A stretch of DNA of 64,000 bases from Delphinus delphis (GCF_949987515.2 NC_082688.1:104635893-104699892); one strand, 5' to 3'. Counted from the stretch's first letter, positions 34,061 to 45,800 are shown. The notes: a model not told the origin generated them from the sequence alone. Made by a program: numbers and translations.

Positions 34061-34475
34061 TTAATTACCTTGGAAACCGGAGATAAGAATAACAGAAAGC
34101 TACAGATAACCCATTAGTTTCAAAAAACCTTCCACATCAAATGTGCAGTTTAAGTTGATGCTTACAAGACACAAAAGAGGCCAGGGAAGAATTTTCGGAA
34201 AGGAAGTAAAATCCAAAGGACAGGAAAGACACAAAAACCTCCCACAGTTATTCACCAAACTCCGCACACTCTTTCCCATTAACGGAAAGGCTAAAGCTTT
34301 TCCAAGTATGACAAGTAGCATCTGATCACTCCTTAGGGATTCTCTGTTCTTTAGTCACTTAACAGTCACAATAAATTTTCTGTAGTTCCATTTAAAACAT
34401 TCTCCAGGGGGTATTCTAGTTTACCTTGAATAGCCTGTGACAAATACCCCAACCAAGAGCAAAAATGCTTAATTC
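34061..34475. other. Unassigned sequence
   Basis: No repeat or exon is recognised. Confidence 0.45.
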
Positions 34476-34479
34476 AACG

Positions 34480-34700
34480 CACTGTAAGGGGCAGAAAAGT
34501 CTGCCCAGCCCAGGTAACTTTGTGAGCCAGGACGGAGGCTGGTTCCAAGTCTAATTCTGCCCTCTCGCTTTGACAGGCAAGATTGTTCAGTCCAAGAAAG
34601 GGGGAAAGACACGCCCGCGGTCACATAACTAATTAGTGACAGAGTCTGCTCCAGGTCTGGGTCCCTTAAATCTGAGACCACCTCCCCAAGAATCCTTCCT
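34480..34700 (+). mobile_element. MIR-like SINE
   Basis: 'cgcggtcacataactaatta' followed by 'gtgacagagtctgctccagg' and 'gtcccttaaatctgagacca' resemble the downstream part of MIR. Confidence 0.58.
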
Positions 34701-34917
34701 TCCTACCCCTTACAGCAGGTTGTCCCACCTACTGCTTCTGGAAGCTGTGGAGAATGTAAGGTCTTGTCTAAGTGCCTAAGTAGATCTGTTAAGAGTTTTC
34801 TTCTCTTTCTACTCCTAACCCCCTACCCCTCAGCGGTAATTAAAGAAGTCCCCAAAAAAACCACTGTTTTGACCTATGAGGCATTAGAACTATGCTGTTC
34901 AATTGGTAGCCACTTTT

Positions 34918-35241
34918 TTTTATATATAAATTTATTTATTTATGTAGTTATTTTTGGCTGCGTTGGGTCTTCGTTGCTGTGCTCAGGCTTTCTCTAGTTG
35001 CGGCGAGTGGGGGCTACTCTTCGTTGTGGTGTGCAAGCTTCTCATTGCCGTGGCTTCTCTTGTTGCAGAGCACGGGCTCTAGGCATGCGGGCTTCAGTAG
35101 CTGTGGCACGCAGGCTCAGTAGTTGTGGCGCACAGGCTTAGTTGCTCCACGGCATGTGGGATCTTCCCGGACCGGGGCTCGAACCCGTGTCCGCTGCACT
35201 GGCAGGCGGATTCTTAACCACTGCGCCACCAGGGAAGTCCC
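34918..35241 (-). mobile_element. CHR SINE, long form
   Basis: 'atttatttatttatgtagtt', 'ggctgcgttgggtcttcgtt', ending 'ccaccagggaagtcccg'. The target duplication GGTAGCCACTTTTT (right GGTAGGCACTTTTT) lies at 34905-34918 and 35242-35255. Confidence 0.96.
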
Positions 35242-35270
35242 GGTAGGCACTTTTTAAAGTGGCCAAGTTT

Positions 35271-35490
35271 GGGCTTCCCTGGTGGCGCAGTGGTTGAGAG
35301 TCCGCCTGCCGATGCAGGGGACGCGGGTTCGTGCCCCGGTCCCAGAGGATCCCACGTGCCGCGGAGCGGCTGGGCCCGTGAGCCATGGCCGCTGAGCCTG
35401 CGCATCTGGAGCCTGTGCTCCGCGATGGGAGAAGCCACAACAGTGAGAGGCCCATGTACCGCAAAAAAAAATAATAAATAAAAAAAATAT
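35271..35490 (+). mobile_element. CHR SINE, short form
   Basis: 'gggcttccctggtggcgcag' to an A-rich tail. The target duplication AAAGTGGCCAAGTTT (right AAAGTGGCTAAATTT) lies at 35256-35270 and 35491-35505. It sits head-to-head with the SINE at 34918-35241. Confidence 0.97.
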
Positions 35491-35505
35491 AAAGTGGCTA
35501 AATTT

Positions 35506-36785
35506 AAGCCTTATTAAAAATTCAGTTCCTCAATTATATTAGCCACATTGGGAGTATTCACGTGGCTGGTGGATTCTGTATTAGACACCACAGAGATGAT
35601 GAAACATTTCTATCATCACAGAAAGTTCTACTGGGCAGCAATACATTAGTATACTTTTTTTGCATTACCCTTCCTCAGATCAGTTAATTTTTGTTAGAGA
35701 ATATTGATACCTTAATTTGATCAGTTATAATGTTCCATAAAAAATCTTGAAGACAATTTTTTATGTTCTTTATATCCTTCACCACAAACAAATCTTGCTT
35801 TGCTCATTTTCAGTTTCCTGTAAAGTTTCTCATCTTCAAAAAAACACAAAAATCTGAGACCACCCCTCATTTAAAATAGAAATTTTCTTCCTATTTTTCT
35901 GTCCCTCCTGTAACAGCCTGGGATGGACGTGGGGATGCACCCCCCCTCCCCAGACTCCCTTTCAGGAAGGACTGTGGCCCAGCTGTGGGATGCATATGCG
36001 GTCAGCACACAGCCACCGGCTTTCAGTTCCTTCAGGGTCTGACTGCACTGTACAAGCCTATGCCACCCAGGGTCACACCCTCCCTGGGCAGCCTGTATCC
36101 ACTGACTGAATGAGGCGGAGTGTCTGCCCAACAGGGGCAGCGCAGATAGGCAATATTCCCTCCAGAGCTTCCTGCCGGGCTAACCAGGGTTTTATCAGAC
36201 CCACATCACACTGTGACTTCTTCTCTGCCTGATCTTGTTTCCTTCTCCTTTCTTTCACAGATGCTGATCCCTGAGACACACCTCTCACACCTCAGTACTC
36301 CTCCTCAGTACCTGCTTCTGGAGAACCCGACCTGCCCTACACCACACCCCAGGCCAGGCCACCCCACACTCAACTGGCGGCCCCCTGTCCTCGATTTGTT
36401 CTTCCCTGACTTGCCCATCCTAATGCTAGGCTTGAGCTGTAGGCCACCAATTCAGGCAGCCTTTCTTTCCTCACTTTGTACCCCAAGTCTTTCCCTTGAT
36501 CCTGAACTGCGGCTCTCTGGCGTGTGGTCTTCCTGCCTCTCCAAAAGCAGTGACACAGCACAGCGGAAGAGGAGCTTAGGACAGCTGGACCATCTCCTCA
36601 CAGGCCTCTGCCCACCAGCCCAAACCCACACACAGGGGCCTCAGCTCATGTGGGATGAGCCAGGTTCCGGGAGCTGGTAGAGCAGCTGCGTGTAAGTGCA
36701 TGTGAAGATGCCCCTTATCCTGGGGCGTGTGGATTGCTCATGTACCTATGGCTCCCTTAGCATTTGCTGGGTTTGCTTTAAGGGA
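35506..36785. other. Unassigned sequence
   Basis: AT-rich up to 35880, then GC-richer. A ~155-codon frame at 36213-36680 is proline/leucine/serine-rich with no recognisable domain and I do not call it a gene. Confidence 0.45.
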
Positions 36786-36789
36786 CAGG

Positions 36790-37366
36790 AAATTTTAAAA
36801 AAATAGTTACCATATGATTCTGCAATCCCACTCCTGGGCATATATGCAGAGAAAACTCTAATTTGAAAAGATACATGCACCCCAGTGTTCATAGCAGCAT
36901 TATTTATTGATACAATAGCCAGGACATGGAAGCAACCTAAATGTCCATCGACAGATGAATGGATAAAGAAGATGCGGTACATATATACGATGGAATACTA
37001 CTCAGCCATAAAAAAGAACAAAATAATGCCATTTTGCTGCAACACGGATAGACCTAGAGAATATCATACTGAGTGAAGTAAGTCAGACAGAGAAAGACAA
37101 ACGTCATGATATCACTTATATGTGGAATCTAAAAAAAAAGATACAAATGAACTTACTTACAAAGCAGACATAGACCCACAGACGTAGAAAACAAACTTAT
37201 GGCTACCATAAGGGGAAAGGGGGCTGGAGGGATAAATTAGGAGTTTGGGAGTAACAGATACACACTACTATATATAAACTAGGTAAACAACGAGGACCTA
37301 CTGTATAGCACAGGGAAATATACTCACTATTTTGTAATAACCTCAAAGGGAAAAGAATCTGAAAAC

Positions 37367-37397
<31 letters not shown>

Positions 37398-37470
37398 ATC
37401 ACTGTGCTGTACAACTGAAACTAACACAACATTGTAAATCAACTATACTTAAATAAAATACAGTTTTTAA
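36790..37470 (+). mobile_element. 5'-truncated L1, ORF2 end and 3'UTR
   Basis: 'tatgattctgcaatcccact', 'gaagcaacctaaatgtccat', 'actactcagccataaaaaag', 'ctgaatcactgtgctgtac' and 'caactatacttaaataaaa'. The ORF2 remnant encodes the C-terminal region and is truncated. A short SINE is inserted just past its A-tail. Confidence 0.94.
37367..37390. repeat. (AT)12 microsatellite in L1 3'UTR
   Basis: Pure AT dinucleotides between 'ctgaaaac' and 'aaactgaatcac'. Confidence 0.95.
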
Positions 37471-37484
37471 AAAAGAGAAGTTTA

Positions 37485-37684
37485 GGGCTTCCCTGGTGGC
37501 ACAGTGGTTGAGAGTCCGCCTGCCGATGCAGGGGACACGGGTTCGTGCCCCCGTCCGGGAAGATCCCACATGCCGCGGAGCGGCTGGGCCTGTGAGCCAT
37601 GGCCGCTGAGCCTGCGCGTCCGGAGCCTGTGCTCCGCAACGGGAGAGGCCACAACAGTGAGAGGTCTGCGTACCACCAAAAACA
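37485..37684 (+). mobile_element. CHR SINE, short form
   Basis: 'gggcttccctggtggcacag' to 'gcgtaccaccaaaaacaa'. The target duplication AAAAAGAGAAGTTTA lies at 37470-37484 and about 37685-37698. Confidence 0.97.
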
Positions 37685-37984
37685 AAAAGAGAAGTTTAAA
37701 AATTAAGGCAGGATTTTGGTGGAAAAACGTTTGTGTTCCAGTGAAGTTTGACTATTTGTGGGTAGAGTGCCCACAGGTCTGGTTTCCTCGAGCAGTTCGG
37801 ATTTAAGCCTGCCATCACGGTATAATTAGCAAGTAGCATCATGTTTCACTCTCAAGCGTCCCAGTTTGGTGATAATGAGGTCACCCAGTATAAAGGCCAT
37901 GTGACTTCACAGTAAGTCTCTGTCTGTCTAACCCCCTCCCCAATCTTGGCCATGCTGAGAGAGAGGGATGGTGGTGCTCTAGGT

Positions 37985-38260
37985 GGTGAGTAGAAAGAAC
38001 ATGGTCCCAGGACAGACTTGGGAATGAGTAACCTCTGGACCAGGCACCAGCTCAGAGACTTGGATGAGTTCCTGAGTCTCCTCTTGCTTTATCTGAAAAA
38101 ATGGAATAAAGTACACTCAGCCTTTTACACGTGGTTGTTGAGAATATCAAGTAGAATAATGGATGTAAAGTTGCTTTGAAACTATAAAGCCCTATTCAGA
38201 TGTCAAGTAGGAACAAAATGCCCAACATAATACATAGTTGTTAAATGAGTGAATGAATGA
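37985..38260 (+). mobile_element. MIR-like SINE
   Basis: 'gagttcctgagtctcctctt', 'gctttatctgaaaaaatgga', 'gtggttgttgagaatatcaa' and 'taaatgagtgaatgaatg' match MIR 3' order. Confidence 0.55.
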
Positions 38261-38344
38261 TTAATTGACTGATTGAATGGCAAGGGAGAAATGTTAGGTA
38301 TAATTATTATCAATATGTGGGAATGAAAACCAGCATTTTTTCCT

Positions 38345-38730
38345 AAAAGTCAATGGGCCTCCCATCAAGAGGTAGAGTCTAATTCCCCTACCCGTGTATT
38401 GGGCTGGACTTAGGGACTCACGTCTAATGAAGCGAATGCCACAGAGGTGACACTGTGTGACTTCCAAGGCTAGGTTATAAAAGGTGCTTTAGCCTGGCTC
38501 TCCCTCTCTTGGGATTCCTGCTCTTCAGTCTCAGCCGCCATGATGTGAGGAAGCCCAGGTGACAGTGGAGAGCCCAAGTGTAGGGTTTTCAATCCTCAGC
38601 CTCAATCGAGGTCCTAACAAACAGACAGCTTTTGAGATGACTCCAGCTCCAGTCAGTATCTGATTGCAACCTCAGGAGAGACCCTGAGTGAGAACCTCCT
38701 AAGCCCAGTCAACAGTAAGTGATCATTTTG
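38345..38730 (+). mobile_element. MLT1-type MaLR LTR
   Basis: 'cttccaaggctaggttataa', 'aaggtgctttagcctggctc', 'ccgccatgatgtgaggaagc' and 'ggagagaccctgagtgagaa' follow MLT1C/D-like LTR order. Its 3' end is degraded. Confidence 0.75.
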
Positions 38731-38739
38731 TTTAAAAAG

Positions 38740-39485
38740 AAGAAGTCAACGGGCATGTGTTCTGAAAACAAGATGCTCTTCTTGGTACAGGCTACTTCCC
38801 AAGGATGTAAGAAGGAGCACACTAAATGTGACATTGCCTACACAGCTAGAAATGTATGGCCCTGACAATAGCCTTAGGGGAGGGCCACTCAAAATATTCC
38901 ATTTTTTTAAATAGCCAGTTATGACTGTCATCTCCACATTTATCTTAATCTTTGAAATTACATTTTCAGGCAATACCACCTCTTGGGATAATAGTTCCAT
39001 AAGCTTCTTGCCTATGAAACACTTCCAGAAGTTGAAAGACAAACGTGTACTCAATTTCTGTACTGCACTTAACCATTTCAGAACTTACAATCCCATGCGC
39101 TCTCAAATTTAACCTTTCCAGACTGAGAAGTCTGGTATTTTTCATCACATCCCCTATTGGCAAACCAACATGGCACCTAAAACACTCAAGGCCTGTGAAG
39201 TCAGTGCAAACTCCCAATGAAATGGAGTTTAACTAAGTAGGTTATTTGTTGGTATGTATATGGTTTTAATTGCGTTTGAAGACAGCATGTGGGTTTTTAA
39301 TTTGTGTAACTGAAGGTAATACATACTGGAGTACTTGAAAATAAATGTATAATGCTCTGAACTGAATGTTAAGATTCTTATGTGTGATTTTTATTACACA
39401 TTAAAAACTAAAATTTTTCCTTGGGAATAAAGCATCACAATCATAGTATAATACAAAACAGCCAGAAAATGTTTGCATGCATCAG
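38740..39485. other. Apparently single-copy block
   Basis: Not recognised as a repeat. AATAAA hexamers lie at about 39343 and 39426. The text reads like a 3'UTR or conserved non-coding element but I cannot assign it. Confidence 0.35.
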
Positions 39486-39489
39486 GACA

Positions 39490-39800
39490 CCCCTGCTGAA
39501 AACCTTTTTTTTTTTTTTGACTTTTTACCATTTTTCCCCACCTTTGAGATATTATTGACATATAACATATGTGCATATGTACATATATTGACATATAACA
39601 TACGTACCATGTGATGCCTAGATATATGTATATATTGCAAAGTGATTACCACAATAAACTTAGTTAACATCTCTTATCCCTTCACATAATTACAATTATT
39701 ATGTGTGAGGTGCTAACATTTAAGATCTACTCTCTTAAAAACGTTCAAGTACATAATACACTATTGTTAATTATAGTCACCATGCTGCACAAAATGTATT
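39490..39800 (-). mobile_element. Old L1 (L1MA-like) 3'UTR
   Basis: 'gatattattgacatataaca', 'gtatatattgcaaagtgatt', 'accacaataaacttagttaa' and 'ttaattatagtcaccatgct' are reversed L1M 3'UTR text. Confidence 0.72.
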
Positions 39801-39802
39801 TA

Positions 39803-40110
39803 AAACAATGTAGATGTCCCTCAATTTACTGGTCAAATTATGGTGCTTCCATACTATGAAATGTTATTCATTTGTTTAGAAAAATAAAGTGACTTGATAT
39901 TTAGAAAGTTCTTCATAACATACTACCACTTGATTAAAGTAGGCTAGAAAATAATTATTAATACCATCGTGCAATTTATGAAACTAAATGTATTCTTTAA
40001 GTCTAGAAAGGTATAACAGAAAAAGGAAAAGAAGAGAACTTAGAAAAGTATAAACAAATATTTATATATAAACAGGTTGTCTATGAATGGTTGGACTGTG
40101 AATACATTTT
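39803..40110 (+). mobile_element. Old L1M ORF2-3' fragment
   Basis: 'aatgtagatgtccctcaat', 'atggtgcttccatactatga' and 'gttattcatttgtttagaaa' follow L1 ORF2 C-terminal order. Confidence 0.55.
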
Positions 40111-40155
40111 TCCTTCCTTTTGTTTCTTTTCAAAACCTTTAAGAGTTACTATGCC

Positions 40156-40408
40156 CTTGGACATATATACACTACCAAACGTAAAATAGATAGCTAGTGG
40201 GAAGCAGCCGCATAGCACAGGGAGATCAGCTCGGTGCTTTGTGACCGCCAGGAGGGGTGGGATAGGGAGGGTGGGAGGGAGGGAGACGCAAGTGGGAAGA
40301 GATATGGGAACATATGTATATGTATAACTGATTCACTTTGTGATAAAGCAGAAACTAACACACCATTGTAAAGCAATTATACTCCAATAAAGATGATAAA
40401 AAAAAAAC
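40156..40408 (+). mobile_element. 5'-truncated L1 tail with exact TSD
   Basis: 'gcagccgcatagcacaggga', 'gatcagctcggtgctttgtg', 'gattcactttgtgataaag' and 'ccaataaagatgataaaaa'. The 14-bp target duplication AGAGTTACTATGCC lies at 40142-40155 and 40409-40422. Confidence 0.96.
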
Positions 40409-40422
40409 AGAGTTACTATGCC

Positions 40423-41660
40423 TTGCCTTGCAGAATCGAGTCTACATTGCTCAAATGGATGGTGCCCACAATTGGACCTCCAACCGGATGCTCCCTACTT
40501 CTCAACAAAAGGTCAGATGTGATAAATAGGATCTACTTTCTGATTCCCATACACACAGGGCTACGTTGCCTCTCCCCGTCATATGTTTGCCAACCCTGCC
40601 TCCAAGCTGGGGTGTCTGTCCATCTTCACCCACTTTTCCAAATCCCCTTTTGCATTTCTTTTTTGAGTCCAAACTATTTATAAGGATTGATATTTTAGGA
40701 CTATCTTCTTTCTTAGAGGTCTTCCAAAGAACAAAAAGAGAATTCCCATATTTTTAATTAAATGAAAACTTCTATCTTGCCATTACCACATGGACCCTTT
40801 TATCTAAGGGTAATGTGTCTAAGATACAACGTGGGATCTTAATGATCTTATTTTCCCTACATCTTAAAACATGTTACTCTTCCATTACCTGAGATATTGT
40901 CGCTCATCTTTCCCCATCATTACTCATCGACTGTTCCCAACTATGCTAAAAAAGATGAAAATAATTTTTAAATGGAAGGATGATGGCATTGCCTAGGAAG
41001 ATGGTGCAAAGTGAAGAAATCATCATTCTTTTGTTTTCTTGTTGCCAAAAGAAATACATCATCTTTTAAGACGGTATAGAAGAAGGCAGTGGACACAATC
41101 TTCATAGTCTGCTCTCAGCCTTCATTAAACACAAATGACAATTTGGAATTTTCAATTTCCTACCTTTAAAGGCAAAGAATAGAAAATGAACAAAGAAAGA
41201 CATTTCAAATTATTAGACAAACCAGAAAACGAAATGAAAAGCGACAGACAGCAGCTCTCTAGACTACAATCATGATGGGAAAACATAACCTGTAAGTGAA
41301 ATCTCAGACCGCAGGTCATCAGGTGATGGTCTCCTCATGATTCTTCTCAAATTTATGAACCAATGTGTGGACAGTGTATTTTTAAGGACAAAAGGGAATA
41401 TGGCATTTTCATCATTAGTCTGTCAAAGGATGGATAATTGTTACAAGCACCTGGTCTATCCCATTTTGCTAAAAGGACATGTGATAGCACTGTTTCATTT
41501 TTTATGATGTTTGTGACTCAAAATTTACTTGATACAAAGAGGTTTACTATGTTTGAATTCTTATTAAAATTTCTAATGAAGTTGTTTTCCACTATTCCTT
41601 TATGTTCACTTCAATAAAGTATTCATAGAGGGACTTAAAATATAAAAGAAAAATAAATAA
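40423..41660. other. Unassigned AT-rich sequence
   Basis: Over 1.2 kb without a recognisable repeat. An AATAAA lies at about 41614. No exon is identified. Confidence 0.45.
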
Positions 41661-41664
41661 ACCA

Positions 41665-41990
41665 TTGGACCCTGGTGGTGACTATTCTTCCATCTACCTC
41701 CTGGAAACCTCCCTTCTGTTCCAGCTCACCCTGATATTCCCTTTCCAGAACTGCTGTCCCCAAACTTCTACCATAACAATAGTTTCATGTGATTTTTACA
41801 TTTGCTTGGTTTCTTACCTAAACCAAATTATAATGCTCTTCAGGGCAAAGATATTCAGCCAACAAATGTTTGAGTGCTGTGACTGGCCCTGCAGCAGGCC
41901 GCAGGGACACAACAGTAAGCACATTACACATCATTGTTGCCTTCGTGGTGCTTACTTCAGCTGCGGCAATGCCAGAAACTGACCAAGGGG
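41665..41990 (+). mobile_element. Possible L2 3' region
   Basis: 'ctcttcagggcaaagatatt' followed by 'cagccaacaaatgtttgagt' suggests a diverged L2/MIR-type end. Confidence 0.3.
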
Positions 41991-41997
41991 GAGTGCA

Positions 41998-42625
41998 GTG
42001 AAAAACGTCATAGCTTCAGTGTGAGACAGACCTGGATTTGAATTCTGGTATCACTACTTCCTACCTGCAGGAACTTGGGAAAGTTTCTTTGCCTCTCTGA
42101 ACCTTGTTCTCTTTATCTGAGAAGTGGCGGTCCTAGTTCGTTCCTTCAATAAGTGTGTATTAGTTTGCTAGAGCTTCCATAACAAAATACCACAGACTGG
42201 GGGGACTTAAAAACAGAAATTCATTTTCTCACAGTTCTGAAGGCTGGAAGCCCAAGATCAAAGTGGTGGCAAAGTTTCTCCTGCAGCCTCGCTCTTTGCC
42301 TTGCCAACGGCCAGCTTCTCACTGTGTCCTCACACGGCCCTTCCTCTGTACACATATCCCTGGTGTCTCCTCCTCTTCTTATGGGGACACCACTCATACT
42401 GGATAGGGCCCCACCCTTATGACCTCACTTAATCTTAATTATCTCCTTAAAGACCTTACTTCCAAACATAGTCACATGGGGGGTTATGGCTTCCACATAT
42501 AAATTTTGGGAGGACAAAACTCAGTCTGTAACAAAACATTATGAGGATTAGAGCATATACCATATATAACATACCTGGCACACAGTAGATGCTCAATTTA
42601 AAAGCATGAATTATCATTAAAGTCT
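41998..42625 (+). mobile_element. MIR SINE, split by an LTR
   Basis: Left part: 'gacctggatttgaattctgg', 'ggaacttgggaaagtttctt'. Right part: 'tatgaggattagagcatata', 'acctggcacacagtagatgc'. An MLT1A-like LTR separates them at 42156-42533. Confidence 0.72.
42156..42533 (-). mobile_element. MLT1A-type MaLR LTR
   Basis: 'tgtattagtttgctagagct', 'aaataccacagactgggggg', 'ctcacagttctgaaggctgg' and 'ccacatataaattttggga': reverse complement of an MLT1A LTR, ending 'cagtctgtaaca'. Confidence 0.87.
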
Positions 42626-42669
42626 TTTAGCTCCTGGGTCAATACTTTTTTCACAAAGTCCTTCAAACA

Positions 42670-42905
42670 AGTTGAAATGACATTTCACAGTTGTTACAGA
42701 ATTGACTCATTTGACATTTATATGGTACTTTTTCTCACATGTTCTTCAAGACAACATGCACCTGTTCCTCTGTATAAGTCTTTCCTGGTGTTTCCCCTCA
42801 CTTCCAAGTGTGATTATAACGTCCTGAACAATGGGAAGTATGTCTTCCATTCATTTGCACATGAACGAGTTTAACACACAGTCAGTGCTTAATAAATGCT
42901 ACAAC
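42670..42905 (+). mobile_element. L2 LINE 3' end
   Basis: 'tgacatttatatggtacttt' and 'acagtcagtgcttaataaat' with 'gtatgtcttccattcatttg' fit the L2 3' end. Confidence 0.55.
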
Positions 42906-43004
42906 CTTGCACATGCCTGATGCAATGGCGTACACATAGTAGGTACTCGGTACGTACCTGATTGACCGTAGCAGGGTACCAGTTGTTTACACGTACAGGG
43001 TTAT

Positions 43005-43560
43005 ACGGCACAAGAGAGAAAGTGCCACCTCTGGGGTCTGAAGAACTGGTTCAAGTCTGGACTCTGCCACTTACTAGCATGTGACCTGGAGCAGGTTTCC
43101 TAACCTGACATTCCTTCCCTCTTTGTAAAAACAGAATAATAGTACCTATTTTGCATGGTTGCTTTGAAATCTAAATGAGATACTGGAACTTCCTTGGTGG
43201 TGCAGTGGTTAAGAATCCACCTGCCAACGCAGGGGACAGGGGTTCGAGCCCTGGTCTGGGAAGATCCCACATGCCGCGGAGCAACTAAGCCTGTGCACCA
43301 CAACTACTGAGCCTGTGCTCTAGAGCCCGTACTCTGCAACAAGAGATGCCACCGCAATGGGAAGCCCGCGCCCCGCAACGAAGAGTAGCCCCCGCTCGCC
43401 GCAACTAGAGAAAGCCCGTGCGCAGCAACGAAGACCCAACAACAAAGACCCAATTCCGCCAAAAATAAATAAATAAATTTTAAAATAAATAAATAAATGA
43501 GATACTGCCTGTGACATTAGCTATCCTGGCACATAATGGGAGATCAGTAAATATTAGCTG
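43005..43560 (+). mobile_element. MIR SINE, split by a CHR SINE
   Basis: Left: 'ttcaagtctggactctgcca', 'cttactagcatgtgacctgg', 'aataatagtacctattttgc'. Right: 'ctatcctggcacataatggg', 'agatcagtaaatattagctg'. Interrupted at 43186-43494. Confidence 0.82.
43186..43494 (+). mobile_element. CHR SINE, long form
   Basis: 'gaacttccttggtggtgcag', the 'gccgcaactagagaaagcc' module and an AAATAAATAAAT tail. The 13-bp target duplication AAATGAGATACTG lies at 43173-43185 and 43495-43507. Confidence 0.97.
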
Positions 43561-43828
43561 AATTTTGAGAGTTTCTCTGCATATGGACCCCTAGGGAGGT
43601 AAGGGGCCCAATAAATAAAACTGTTTGCTCCCACCAACATTTTCATATGGGTAAACCTGGGTTCAAACAAACATCAGAGGTCGGTTTGAAGTAGAAAAAT
43701 GGGATGGACATGTCTCAAAAAGGTAACATGCGGAAGGCTTGGGCTAGGCCCTTGGTCCCAGTCTTGATGTCCTGGAGTATTAAACTTTCCAGACTTTTCC
43801 AGTATCCGAGGGAATCCCCTCCCCTCCA

Positions 43829-43892
43829 ACACACAGACACACAGACAGACACACAGGCACACACACACACAGACACACATACACACACACAG
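43829..43892 (+). repeat. Imperfect (CA)n microsatellite
   Basis: CA repeats interrupted by GA and TA steps. Confidence 0.95.
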
Positions 43893-44191
43893 AGGCAGGA
43901 AGGTTTTTTCCATGGGCCCCTCACCTCACACCCCAGCCCCCTACATAGCCACTGGGGTGGAGGATAAGGGATAACATATTCGTGTTAAGCCATTCAGATT
44001 CTCTCTTTTGGTTGGTCCCAGATCTGGGGTGAGGAAGTCCAAGATAATTCTGGAACATTCTGTGCCAGAAAACACAAAGTATTCATGGGGTTAGCTCAGG
44101 ACACAGGAGCCAACTTGAAGGACTCCCACTGGCCAAATTTGGGGCAACGTATCAAAAAAAGAGTAATTACGGTAAGTATTGAGGGTCTTTT

Positions 44192-44399
44192 CTTTTTTTT
44201 TTTTTTTGCGGTATGCGGGCCTCTCACTGTTGTGGCCTCTCCTGTTACGCAGCACAGGCTCCGGACGCGCAGGCTCAGCGGCCATGGCTCACAGGCCTAG
44301 CCGCTCCGCGGCATGTGGGATCTTCCCGGACCGGGGCACGAACCCGTGTCTCCTTCATCAGCAGGTGGACCCTCAACCACTGCGCCACCAGGGAATCCC
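44192..44399 (-). mobile_element. CHR SINE, short form
   Basis: Poly-T, 'gcggtatgcgggcctctcac', ending 'ccaccagggaatccc'. The target duplication GAGGGTCTTTT lies at 44181-44191 and 44400-44410. Confidence 0.97.
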
Positions 44400-44429
44400 G
44401 AGGGTCTTTTTTTTTTAAAGATATAAATT

Positions 44430-45800
44430 CTATAATGCTCCTAAAGAAAGAGGAAGAAAGAGAAGGCAAATAGGGAAAACTCTTTTTAAGACTGCCATGT
44501 AAAAATAAGGAAGGATTGATAGAAAATCATTTTGCAACCTGCAACACAGTAATTAATTCAGGCAAAGATCATCAAAGAATATTGGGTAAAAGTTGCAGGG
44601 AAACAGAATATTCACACCGCCTCCAAGTTATCACCCCACAGACTGCTTATGGATTAGAAAAGCCAAACGTAACGTTACAATAGAAAAACTTGGTGGTTTC
44701 TATATTAACTAAATAATCAAGTTTAGTCTCACCAGAAATTGCCTACTGATGTGTGAAATAGGAAGTATACAACATCACCGAGTTCACTGTTTTACCAAAA
44801 AATGTTTAACCTAAATCTAATCATGAAGAAACACCAGACAAATCCAGAATGAAGGACATCCTATAAGACAACGGGCCAGAAGGTTTCAAAATGGTCAACG
44901 TCGAGAAACATGAAAGAAGGCAGAATGACTGTTCTAGATTTCTAAATGACCAAAAAGATGCAGCATAATAACCTTGACTGGAGATTATCATACTAAATGA
45001 AGTAAGTCAGACAAAGACAAATATCATATAATATCCCTTTATGAGGAATCTAAAAAAAATGATACAAATGAACTTATTGACAAAACAGAAACAGATTCAC
45101 AGACTTAGAGAAACGAACTTAGGGTTACCGGGGGGAAGGGTAGGGGGGAGGGATAGGCTGGAAGTTTGGGATTGACATGTACACACCGCTATATTTAAAA
45201 CAGATAACCCACAAGGACCTACTGCATAGCACAGGGAACTCTGCTCAATATTCTGTAATAACCTAAATGGGAAAATAATATGAAAAAGAAAAGATGCATG
45301 TATATGTATAACTGAATCACTTTGCTGTACACCTGAAACTAACACAACATTGTTAATCAACTATACCCCAATATAAAATAAAAATTTTCAAACAGCCCTT
45401 TATTGGATCCTCGATTTTAAAAATTATAAAGGGAAATTTGGGACACTTGTGAAATTCTGAATATATACTGGACATTACATGATATTGTTGAATTGTGGTT
45501 AATCTTCTTATGTGTGATGAGGGTATGGTGGTTCAGAAGAAGAAAATCTTTACCTTAGGAGGTCGTGCTGAAGAATTCGGGGGAAAGCATCATAGTATCT
45601 ACAACATACTTTCAAATGGTTTAGTCAAAAAACAGCGCGCACATGTGTGTGTGTAGGGTGAGAAAGAGAAAGCGCGTGAACATGGCAAAATGTTAATTGA
45701 TGAATCTGATTGACTGAAGGTTTATCGTTCTATTCGTTCAACTTTTCTATGGGCTTGAAATTTTTCAAGATACACTTGGGAGCAAATAATCTCCTTCCTG
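44430..45800 (+). mobile_element. L1M 3'UTR, split by a younger L1
   Basis: Left: 'atgaagaaacaccagacaaa', 'aatgaaggacatcctataag'. Right: 'tatactggacattacatgat', 'catactttcaaatggtttag', 'catggcaaaatgttaattga'. These follow the L1M4/ME-type 3' end with its internal GT stretch. The younger L1 lies at 44982-45385. Confidence 0.68.
44982..45385 (+). mobile_element. 5'-truncated L1 tail
   Basis: 'gattatcatactaaatgaag', 'gacaaatatcatataatatc', 'gcatagcacagggaactctg', 'tataactgaatcactttgct' and 'ccccaatataaaata'. Confidence 0.93.

Noticed and set aside
36213..36680. 155-codon Pro/Leu/Ser-rich frame
   Set aside because: No recognisable domain, splice signals or conservation evidence. Such frames arise by chance in GC-richer DNA.
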